From: Sphingomonadales bacterium
GTDB taxonomy: Bacteria; Pseudomonadota; Alphaproteobacteria; Sphingomonadales; Sphingomonadaceae
Length of the DNA: 21,028 nucleotides
Assembly (NCBI GenBank): GCA_017302775.1
Contig: JAFLDC010000008.1
Coordinates: forward strand, 1-21,028
Direction: 5' to 3'
Made by a program: the position numbers and the translations under genes. The first letter of the stretch is position 1. Each line of letters opens with the position of its first letter. The notes beneath the pieces are model-generated. The model had not been told where the DNA came from, made no database searches, and saw only the letters and a program-made list of their open reading frames with translations. Shown one piece after another: positions 1 to 6,230 of this stretch.

Positions 1-450
1 ACCTTCGCCGGTCTGCCCGATCCGCAGGAACGCGCCAACCTCATGGTTTTCCTGAATTCCAAGGGCTCCAACCTGCCGCTGCCCGCGGTGCCGGCCGCGC
101 CCGCCGCTGGTGCCGCCGCGCCAGAAGCAGCCGCCGTGGTTGGCGATGCGGCGAAGGGGCAAAAGAGCTTTGCCAAGTGCGCTGCCTGCCACACGATCGC
201 GCCCGGCGGTGCCAACGGCATCGGGCCCAATCTGGTGGGCATTGCCGGTTCAGGCGTGGGCAAGCACAGCGCGGCTTACGCCTATTCCGATGCGCTCAAG
301 GGCAAGGGCGGCTCCTGGGATGATGCCACCCTGGATGCCTGGCTGACCGATCCGGCGAAGTTCGCGCCGGGCACCAAGATGACCTTCGCAGGCATCACCG
401 ACGCCCAGGAACGCGCCAACATCATCGCCTACCTGAAGTCGGTCAAGTAA
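1..450 (+). CDS. Cytochrome c family protein with two haem domains (5' end missing)
   Basis: A class I c-type cytochrome, a soluble or membrane-tethered periplasmic electron carrier. The reading frame is open to the left edge, so the start lies outside the window. The first 24 visible residues (TFAGLPDPQERANL...) are the tail of one cytochrome domain. They match the tail of the complete second domain (TFAGITDAQERANI...), so the protein is a tandem duplication. The linker after the first domain (about residues 25-45) is rich in Ala and Pro. The second domain has the haem-binding CAACH at 178-192 and a probable axial Met in the KMTFAG motif (Met codon 379-381). The ATG at 43 is internal and not the real start. 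A terminator follows 24 bases after the stop. The redox partner cannot be told from here. Confidence 0.93.
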   Translation, partial: TFAGLPDPQERANLMVFLNSKGSNLPLPAVPAAPAAGAAAPEAAAVVGDAAKGQKSFAKCAACHTIAPGGANGIGPNLVGIAGSGVGKHSAAYAYSDALKGKGGSWDDATLDAWLTDPAKFAPGTKMTFAGITDAQERANIIAYLKSVK

Positions 451-473
451 GGCCGATTTCCCGCAGAAATGCA

Positions 474-502
474 GGGCGGGGCCGCAAGGCTCCGCCCTTT
501 TT
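474..502 (+). terminator. Rho-independent terminator of the cytochrome c gene
   Basis: A 10-bp GC-rich stem (474-483 with 488-497, one G-T wobble) closed by a GCAA tetraloop and followed by five T (498-502). It sits 24 bases after the cytochrome stop codon. No gene is visible from here to 647. Confidence 0.9.
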
Positions 503-647
503 GCATGGCCGGAAGGCTGCGTCGACAAATTCCAAACGTGAACGAACGAGCGCTATCGGGAGCAATGTGTCAGCCTTGTAACGGCCGAAATGTGAGGGAT
601 TGCTGACAGGCAGCTCTTGAAAGAAGAATAGCCTTATCTGCCGCTCC

Positions 648-1190
648 CTATGCTCCCGCTAAAACGGCGGCCATTTTCGAGCCGCTTTGCGACAGCCAGT
701 ATTCGGGCGCTGGTGGATAGTCGTCCAAAATGGTACGCGTCACCAGCTGCTGCCCAACAAGCGATTTCAGGCTTTGCGTGAGTGCGCGGGGGTTGCTGTC
801 CGAGATGCCCCGCTCGATGCCGGCAAAGCGGTGAGTGCCTTGATCGATGCAGCGGATGACCGGCAGGCTCCAGCGCGAAAGCGAAGCCGGGGCGAGACCG
901 ACAGCTTTGCGGACATCCTCGATACCCGTGCACAGCGGCGCGATAGCCCAGCCCGCCTCGGTCAAAATATATTCTGGTCGCAGTGGATGGCCATGGCCGG
1001 GATTGCGCATCACCCAGCCATTTTGCGCCACCCCGTCCAAAGTGCGCGTCAGGCTTTCGCGGTTGGTGGAGAGCAGCGCCAGGAGCTCGACAAAGCGCGC
1101 TCCCTTTCGCTCCGCCAATGCAGCGATCAACGGCACCGTCCAGCGATGCCGCCCCAACTGCCCCAACAGCGCCGGATTGTCCGTTGACAT
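648..1190 (-). CDS. HxlR-type transcriptional regulator with two winged-helix domains
   Basis: A 180-residue predicted DNA-binding protein. Residues about 15-95 and 104-178 each follow the HxlR pattern: a W-x-x-P-x-I helix, a recognition helix with L-T-x-x-L, then a wing ending in PEY and a Gly (P72-E73-Y74 and P162-E163-Y164). HxlR proteins are usually 110-140 residues with one domain and act as dimers, so this chain looks like a fused dimer. The redox cysteine near the N-terminus of many HxlR sensors is absent; the only cysteines are C87 and C114. It is divergent from the VOC gene at 1243 with 52 bases between, which suggests it controls that gene, itself, or both. The ATG at 1190 has no clear Shine-Dalgarno sequence. 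The ligand is unknown. Confidence 0.8.
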   Translation of the reverse strand: MSTDNPALLGQLGRHRWTVPLIAALAERKGARFVELLALLSTNRESLTRTLDGVAQNGWVMRNPGHGHPLRPEYILTEAGWAIAPLCTGIEDVRKAVGLAPASLSRWSLPVIRCIDQGTHRFAGIERGISDSNPRALTQSLKSLVGQQLVTRTILDDYPPAPEYWLSQSGSKMAAVLAGA

Positions 1191-1210
1191 GATTTACAAG
1201 CTACTATACT
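1184..1210 (+). promoter_or_regulatory. Putative promoter of the VOC gene
   Basis: A perfect TTGACA (1184-1189) lies 15 bases before TATACT (1205-1210). The spacing is short for sigma-70. The -35 box overlaps the start codon of the divergent regulator. A Shine-Dalgarno-like AAGGGAG (1228-1234) precedes the ATG at 1243 by 8 bases. Confidence 0.45.
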
Positions 1211-1229
1211 TTCATGACTGACGTGGCAA
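1203..1229 (-). promoter_or_regulatory. Putative promoter of the HxlR-type regulator
   Basis: Read on the minus strand, TTGCCA (1224-1229) lies 15 bases before TATAGT (1203-1208). This -10 box overlaps that of the opposite promoter by four bases. Transcription would begin only a few bases before the ATG at 1190, giving an almost leaderless mRNA, which fits the missing Shine-Dalgarno sequence. Confidence 0.4.
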
Positions 1230-1242
1230 GGGAGAAAGCAGG

Positions 1243-1617
1243 ATGTCGGTTGATTTTGTGCAGGAGGTAACCGCTTCGATGGGCGTGATCGATATGGACC
1301 GGTCAATTGCCTGGTATGAGCAGGTGATGGGCTTTCAGCTGCTCTACCGCGCCGATGAAATTGGCTGGTGCGAGATGACCACGCATATGCCGGGCGTGCA
1401 TGTCGGGCTCAGCCAGAATGAGGCGGTATCGCAGGGTGGCGGCGCGACCAATGTATGGACCGTCGCCGATATCGAGGCCGCCAAAGCGCATCTCGACGCG
1501 CATGGGGTGAAGCAGGATGGCGATATTCAGCATGTGCCCGATATGGTGAAGCTGCTCACTTTTTATGATCTCGATGGAAATGCGATGATGTTTGCCGAAT
1601 CGCTGCAACAAGGATGA
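1243..1617 (+). CDS. VOC (glyoxalase/dioxygenase-fold) family protein
   Basis: A 124-residue protein with the two-module beta-alpha-beta-beta-beta fold of the vicinal oxygen chelate superfamily. The first module carries the D-x-x-R-S-x-x-W-Y-E-x-V-M-G-F signature (about residues 17-31). The second ends in F-Y-D-L-D-G-N-x-M-M-F-A-E (about 107-118), the usual C-terminal VOC motif with its metal-binding Glu. Members include glyoxalase I, bleomycin-resistance proteins and ring-cleaving dioxygenases; the length fits the small single-chain type, and the substrate cannot be read from the sequence. It is divergent from the HxlR-type regulator, a pairing that often controls a detoxification enzyme. 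A Shine-Dalgarno AAGGGAG supports the start. Confidence 0.85.
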   Translation: MSVDFVQEVTASMGVIDMDRSIAWYEQVMGFQLLYRADEIGWCEMTTHMPGVHVGLSQNEAVSQGGGATNVWTVADIEAAKAHLDAHGVKQDGDIQHVPDMVKLLTFYDLDGNAMMFAESLQQG

Positions 1618-1651
1618 TCGCGACGAAAATGCTTCCGTTCGCCGCATTCTC

Positions 1652-1701
1652 GCGGACACTTTCGTTCCTGCATTTGCCAATTTCGTAAACGTCCGCTTTT
1701 T
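1652..1701 (+). terminator. Possible terminator after the VOC gene
   Basis: GCGGAC (1652-1657) can pair with GTCCGC (1691-1696), and five T follow (1697-1701). The loop is long (33 bases), with only a few extra pairs inside, so this is a weak candidate. The rest of 1618-1815 shows no gene or other clear element. Confidence 0.35.
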
Positions 1702-1815
1702 GAGCTGTGCGTAGCCTGCCGGAACGACTGCAATGTTGTCGTATCCGGCCCGGCCGCTGGGGGCGCCAACCATGAACAGCTATCGTGGCTTTGGCGGGAA
1801 ATTGCTTGCGCGCGA

Positions 1816-2475
1816 CTACCCCTTAAAGCCCTGCGCGATCACGTACCATTCCGAGGAATCCTTGCGGCTGGCCGGGGGTTTGGCGTGCTTCACGCTGGTG
1901 AAATGCTGCTTGAGCAGGGTCAGCAGGTCGGTGTCGGTCCCACCGGCCAGAACCTTTGCGATGAAGGCCCCGCCGGGCGCAAGATTTTCGATCGCGAAAT
2001 GCGCGGCGGTTTCCACCAGTCCCATCGTTCGCAAATGATCGGTCTGCTTGTGGCCGACGGTGTTGGCGGCCATATCGGAAATGACGAGATCGGGCCGCCC
2101 GTCGAGCGCTTCGGTCAACGCTGCCGGGGCCTCGTCGGCCATGAAGTCCATCTGGAAGATCGTCACCCCTTCGATCGGATCGGTCGGCAGCAGATCGATC
2201 CCCACGATCGCCGCCCTGGGGTTGCGCTTGCGCACCACCTGGCTCCACCCGCCCGGCGCGATCCCCAGATCGACCACCCGCCGGGCACCCTTGATCAGGC
2301 TGAACTTCTCATCCAGCTCGATCAGCTTGAATGCCGCGCGGCTGCGCCAGCCTTCGGCTTTGGCCTGTTTGACATAGGGATCGTTGAGCTGGCGCGTCAG
2401 CCAGCGGGCAGAGCTGGTGCTGCGCTTGCGTGCGGTGCGCAGCCGCTCATGCGGGTCTTTGCCCGATCGGCTCAT
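1816..2475 (-). CDS. rlmE: 23S rRNA (uridine-2'-O-)-methyltransferase RlmE (FtsJ/RrmJ)
   Basis: A 219-residue SAM-dependent enzyme that methylates the 2'-OH of a uridine in the A-loop of 23S rRNA (U2552 in E. coli), late in 50S assembly. The SAM-binding motif I is DLGIAPGGWSQ (residues 69-79). The K-D-K-E catalytic tetrad is present: K50 in RAAFKL, the Asp of ISDMAAN, the Lys of FIAKV and the Glu of SSEWYVIA. The start MSRSGKDPHERL is chosen because the ATG at 2475 overlaps the stop of gppA (ATGA). The reading frame is open further upstream to 2721, but that part only shadows gppA. The basic Arg/Lys N-terminus suits rRNA binding. It is probably translated by coupling from the upstream gppA gene. 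Confidence 0.96.
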   Translation of the reverse strand: MSRSGKDPHERLRTARKRSTSSARWLTRQLNDPYVKQAKAEGWRSRAAFKLIELDEKFSLIKGARRVVDLGIAPGGWSQVVRKRNPRAAIVGIDLLPTDPIEGVTIFQMDFMADEAPAALTEALDGRPDLVISDMAANTVGHKQTDHLRTMGLVETAAHFAIENLAPGGAFIAKVLAGGTDTDLLTLLKQHFTSVKHAKPPASRKDSSEWYVIAQGFKG

Positions 2476-3683
2476 GCCGTGCCTCGCTTGCCGCGTCGCA
2501 GGGCGGCCCGGGCGCGTTCTCCGGCATCCCCCGCCGCCATCAGGCTGCGCAGGATTCCCTCGCGGATGCCGCGGTCCGCAACGCCCAGGCGATCTGCCGG
2601 CCACAGATCGAATATCGATTCCAGGATCGCGCATCCCGAGACGACCAGATCGGACCGCTCCCGCCCGATGCAAGGCTGTGCCCGGCGTTCTGCCGGTGTC
2701 ATCCGGGCCAGCCCCTGACACAAGGCGCGCATCGAATCGCTCAGCACGATCAGGCCGTCGACCGCACGGCGATCGTATTGGGGAAGCTCAAGATGCAGGC
2801 TGGCCAGGGTAGTGACCGTGCCGCTGGTGCCCAGCAATCGCAGCGGCTTGCCGCCCGGTTGTCGGCGTAGCCATTCACTGACCCGCGCGGCGAAAGGCGC
2901 AAGACTGGCGGACACGTGCCCGCGCATTTCAGCATAGCGGGCGGCACGCCCGGCCGCGTCGGCGGGTTCAGCGCTGCAGCTTTCGGTAAGCGAGACGACT
3001 CCCCACGGCACGCTTTGCCAGTCATGAATGACGGGGGGTGAGCCCGGTGAGTTTTCGACCAGGACCAGTTCGGTTGAACCGCCACCGATATCAAAAATCA
3101 TCGCCGGGCCTTCGCCCGCTTCCAGCAGGACATGGCACCCCATGACCGCCAGCCGCGCTTCCTCCTCGGCGGAGATGATATCCAGCAGGATACCGGTCTT
3201 TTCGCGGACCCGGGCAATGAATTCCGTGCCGTTTTCCGCCCGGCGGCAGGCTTCCGTCGCAACCGAGCGGGCCAGGTGGACCTGCCGCCGCCGCAGTTTG
3301 TCGGCGCAAATCTGCAGGGCGCCCAGCGCCCGGTCCATCGCTGCGTCGCTCAGCCTTCCGGTCTGGGCCAGTCCCTCGCCCAACCGCACAACGCGGCTAA
3401 AGGCATCGACCACCACGAAGTTGGCGCCCGCGGGACGGGCGATCAGCAGTCGGCAGTTGTTGGTACCCAGATCGATTGCCGCAAAGGCCTGACGATGGAA
3501 CGGCGCATTGCGCGCAACCGGGCGGACCTGCCACTGTGCCGGTTCGGGTTGGCCCGGGCCGCCAGGGTGGTCGAAGGGGGAAGCGGCGGAGCAGTCGGCA
3601 GCCTGCTTGACGCGGGGCTGATCCGGCGGATCCGGGGCGTTCCACCCCGCACTTTTACCTGGCGGCGGAGTATAGTCCGCCAT
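2472..3683 (-). CDS. Ppx/GppA family exopolyphosphatase / guanosine pentaphosphatase
   Basis: A 403-residue member of the ASKHA phosphotransferase superfamily. Such enzymes split terminal phosphates from polyphosphate and/or convert pppGpp to ppGpp. Motifs seen are DLGTNNCRLL (71-80, phosphate 1), SAEEEARL (172-179) and DIGGGSTEL (198-206, phosphate 2), with a later GTSGTVTTLA motif. Residues 1-65 form a Pro-rich, probably disordered extension before the fold. The length suits the short one-module form (E. coli GppA is about 494). Which substrate it prefers is not visible, so no symbol is given. It is first in a two-gene unit with rlmE, overlapping by 4 bp. A GGCGGA/TCCGCC hairpin covers the start codon. 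Confidence 0.92.
   Translation of the reverse strand: MADYTPPPGKSAGWNAPDPPDQPRVKQAADCSAASPFDHPGGPGQPEPAQWQVRPVARNAPFHRQAFAAIDLGTNNCRLLIARPAGANFVVVDAFSRVVRLGEGLAQTGRLSDAAMDRALGALQICADKLRRRQVHLARSVATEACRRAENGTEFIARVREKTGILLDIISAEEEARLAVMGCHVLLEAGEGPAMIFDIGGGSTELVLVENSPGSPPVIHDWQSVPWGVVSLTESCSAEPADAAGRAARYAEMRGHVSASLAPFAARVSEWLRRQPGGKPLRLLGTSGTVTTLASLHLELPQYDRRAVDGLIVLSDSMRALCQGLARMTPAERRAQPCIGRERSDLVVSGCAILESIFDLWPADRLGVADRGIREGILRSLMAAGDAGERARAALRRGKRGTA
3664..3681 (-). promoter_or_regulatory. Inverted repeat over the gppA/ppx start codon
   Basis: A perfect 6-bp inverted repeat, GGCGGA (3664-3669) and TCCGCC (3676-3681), with a 6-base loop. In the minus-strand mRNA the hairpin starts at the G of the ATG (3681) and covers codons 1-6. 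It could slow translation initiation, or could simply reflect Pro/Ala codons. Confidence 0.3.
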
Positions 3684-3787
3684 GTCAGTTACTCATCTTA
3701 TCATTTTTCACGGCCAGCGGGCCGCATACCTGAGCGCGATGCTAGACGGATGTGACGAGGGGGGCAAGCGCCGGGCCATCCCCCGGC

Positions 3788-3816
3788 TTGACGCCAGCGA
3801 ACGGCGCGACTAGAGG
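3788..3816 (+). promoter_or_regulatory. Putative promoter of tRNA-Gln
   Basis: TTGACG (3788-3793) is followed after exactly 17 bases by TAGAGG (3811-3816). Transcription would start about 5 bases before the tRNA 5' end at 3828. The -35 box matches 5 of 6 and the -10 box only 3 of 6, which is common in GC-rich alphaproteobacteria. Confidence 0.5.
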
Positions 3817-3827
3817 CAGCCGCCTAT

Positions 3828-3901
3828 TGCCCGATCCTCTAATGGTAAGAGAGCGGACTCTGACTCCGTCAATCAAGGTTCGAATCCTTGTCGGGCATCC
3901 A
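3828..3901 (+). tRNA. tRNA-Gln (anticodon CTG)
   Basis: A full cloverleaf can be folded by eye. The acceptor stem is TGCCCGA (3828-3834) with TCGGGCA (3891-3897). The D stem is CTCT (3837-3840) with AGAG (3848-3851). The anticodon stem is GCGGA (3853-3857) with TCCGT (3865-3869), with loop CTCTGAC and anticodon CTG at 3860-3862, which reads CAG. The T arm is CAAGG-TTCGAAT-CCTTG (3874-3890). The discriminator is T3898, and CCA (3899-3901) is encoded in the gene. It lies 142 bases before the tamA start. Confidence 0.96.
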
Positions 3902-4043
3902 CCATCCTTCCCATTTGCACCGCGATCATCGGCAGGGAACTCCAGCGGCTCCGGCGCGTTGTTCCAACGTCCGGCCGTCCGGCGGCGTCGCTCGTTCGCA
4001 AAACAACGTGACCATACAGGGATTTCCGGTACACCTAGCGGGG

Positions 4044-6230
4044 ATGAATGCCGTGGTTCGATTGACGGGGCTAGCTGGAAGACCGCTGTCTTGCGTGACA
4101 ATCGGCGCACTGGCCGCAGCCATCGGCTGGCCTGCCTCGGCCAGCGCCCAGGCCAATCCGCCGTCGACCGAGGCGATTGTTCCCGACGCGGAGTTCGAAG
4201 CAGCCATACCCGCGCTCAGCGCCGACGATGACGCAGCGCTGGCCAGCCCGCTTGAATCGATCGACGCTTTCGAACGGCGCCTCGGCCCGGACAGGGCGCA
4301 GCCCGGAGCATCCACGGATCGATCGGCTATGCCGCGTGACCGGGTATCCAATGATGACCAGCCCGGCACAGCGGTGGGCGAGGCTGCTATTCGCGATGCC
4401 GAACTGACCAAGCCGCTGCCCCCGCTTGAATCGTTCAGGGTCGAGCCGACCACCTGGGTCGAAGCGGAGAGCACCACGCGGCCTGGCCCGCTGCGGTACG
4501 AGTTTACAGTCAATGGCCTGAGCCAGGCTGGGCTGGATGAGGCCGGGCTGTCCGGCGGGTTCGACACCCTGTCCGCACTGCGCCGCGGTAAAGGCAAGGC
4601 GGCCAACGCCGCACAGATTTCAAGCCGGGCCGCAGAGGACGTGCTGCTGCTCAAGAAATTGCTGGCCGCGGCGGGCTGGTACGATGCCCAGGTCAACTCG
4701 CGGATCGAGCGCGCTGGATCGGCCGATGCGACCCTGGTGGTGACTTTTGACGTCGTCCCGGGAAAGCGGTTCACCTTTGCATCGGTCAAGGTTGACGCCG
4801 CACCGACTGTTCCTGCCGGGCTGGTGCGCGACAATCTGCTGCTGAGGCCCGGTGAGCCGGTGATTGCGGCGCAGGTGCTGGCGGCGGAGGCGCGGATTGC
4901 GCTGGCGCTGCCTGAGAACGGCTACCCCTTCGCCGAAGTCCGCCAGCGCGAAATCGTGCTCGATCCGGACAACGGCGGGGCCGACTACACCTTGCCGGTG
5001 GAGATCGGGCCGCGCGGCAGCCATGGCGCGATCATCAGCGCGGGGACGGCGGCATTCGGGCCGGATCACGTAGCGGTGCTGGCGCGGTTCAAGCCCGGCG
5101 AGGTCTATGACAGCCGCAAGGTTGATGACCTGCGCCAGGCGCTGATCGCGACCGGGCTGTTCAAGGGGATCGGGATCGAGCCGCGGCGAACCGGGCGCGC
5201 CGGGCCGGACGGCACCGAGGTTGTCGATCTGGTCGTGACGCAGGAGGCCGGACCGCCGCGGGTCATCGCCGGCACCGCTGGCTACAGCACCGGCCAGGGG
5301 TTCCGGGCGGAGGCGAGCTGGACGCATCGCAACCTGTTCCCGCCCGAAGGCGCGCTGATCGTTGGCGGCGTGGTCGGCACGCAGGAACAAGGGGCTGGCG
5401 TGGTGTTCCGCCGCTCCAACGCCGGCAAGCGCGACCGCACGTTCGAACTGGCGGCGGAGCTGCAACATGCGAGTTACGACGCCTACTCGGCCTACACCGG
5501 GCGGCTGTCGGCGCGGGTCAGTTACGATTCCACACCCCTTTGGCAAAAACGGCTGACCTATGCCTATGGCGGGCAAGTGCTGGGAACCAATGAGAGCGTT
5601 TACGACTTTGCGGCGGGACGCAGGGTGCGCCGGACCTACGCCGTTGCCGGGCTGAACGGCCAGCTGGGACTGGATACCACCGATAGCCTGCTGGAGCCGA
5701 CCGAGGGTTTCCGCCTGACCGCGCTGGTCGAGCCGGAAGGATCGCTGAACGGGGCGTTTTCGCCGTATATCCGTGTCCGGCTCGATGGGTCCGCCTATTA
5801 CGGGGTGACCGACAACCTGGTACTGGCCGGGCGGCTCAAAGTCGCCACGATCCAGGGCGTGGCGCTGGACGATCTGGCGCCGTCACGCCGATTGTATGCC
5901 GGCGGCGGCGGATCGGTGCGCGGGTTTGCCTATCAGGCGCTGGGGCCCCGCGATCCCGCCGGGGATCCGATCGGCGCACGCAGCCTGAACGAGGCCGCAT
6001 TCGAACTGCGTTACCGCTTCGGCGATTATGGCGTGGTCGCCTTTGCCGACGTCGGCCAGTCCTACGCCAGTCCGACGCCAAGCTTTGCCGACCTCAGGGT
6101 CGGGGTGGGCCTGGGCGCGCGGTTCTATACCAACTTCGGGCCGATGCGGCTCGACATTGCGACGCCGTTGCGGCGCAAGGACGGGGAAAGCCTGATCAAC
6201 GTTTATGTGTCGATCGGCCAGGCATTCTGA
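4044..6230 (+). CDS. tamA: TamA-type outer membrane assembly protein (BamA/Omp85 superfamily)
   Basis: A 728-residue outer membrane beta-barrel, the outer-membrane half of the translocation and assembly module, which works with TamB in envelope biogenesis. Residues 1-35 are a signal peptide, probably cut after ASA-35. Residues 36-150 are acidic, low in complexity and probably disordered, an addition not found in E. coli TamA (577 residues). POTRA-like domains follow from about 152 to 400, then the barrel. The VRGF motif of the Omp85 lid loop is V625-F628, and the chain ends in Phe, the beta-signal for barrel insertion. The ATG at 4044 is preferred over an open frame from 3888 because that frame overlaps the tRNA and hides the signal peptide. 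The stop shares its last base with the tamB start (TGATG). Confidence 0.93.
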   Translation: MNAVVRLTGLAGRPLSCVTIGALAAAIGWPASASAQANPPSTEAIVPDAEFEAAIPALSADDDAALASPLESIDAFERRLGPDRAQPGASTDRSAMPRDRVSNDDQPGTAVGEAAIRDAELTKPLPPLESFRVEPTTWVEAESTTRPGPLRYEFTVNGLSQAGLDEAGLSGGFDTLSALRRGKGKAANAAQISSRAAEDVLLLKKLLAAAGWYDAQVNSRIERAGSADATLVVTFDVVPGKRFTFASVKVDAAPTVPAGLVRDNLLLRPGEPVIAAQVLAAEARIALALPENGYPFAEVRQREIVLDPDNGGADYTLPVEIGPRGSHGAIISAGTAAFGPDHVAVLARFKPGEVYDSRKVDDLRQALIATGLFKGIGIEPRRTGRAGPDGTEVVDLVVTQEAGPPRVIAGTAGYSTGQGFRAEASWTHRNLFPPEGALIVGGVVGTQEQGAGVVFRRSNAGKRDRTFELAAELQHASYDAYSAYTGRLSARVSYDSTPLWQKRLTYAYGGQVLGTNESVYDFAAGRRVRRTYAVAGLNGQLGLDTTDSLLEPTEGFRLTALVEPEGSLNGAFSPYIRVRLDGSAYYGVTDNLVLAGRLKVATIQGVALDDLAPSRRLYAGGGGSVRGFAYQALGPRDPAGDPIGARSLNEAAFELRYRFGDYGVVAFADVGQSYASPTPSFADLRVGVGLGARFYTNFGPMRLDIATPLRRKDGESLINVYVSIGQAF

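Noticed and set aside
2476..2721. Upstream extension of rlmE
   Set aside because: It overlaps gppA/ppx over 246 bases. The ATG at 2475 gives the family's usual length and an ATGA overlap.
3828..3901. tRNA-Gln as an integration site of a mobile element
   Set aside because: No integrase, no repeated tRNA 3' end and no change of gene type are seen on either side.
3888..4043. Upstream extension of tamA to an ATG at 3888
   Set aside because: It would begin inside the tRNA-Gln gene and bury the signal peptide behind 52 extra residues. The ATG at 4044 gives a normal signal peptide.
4620..5576. Long minus-strand open frame inside tamA
   Set aside because: It is antisense to the POTRA and barrel region. 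The composition is Arg/Gln/His-rich and there is no matching start signal or motif.
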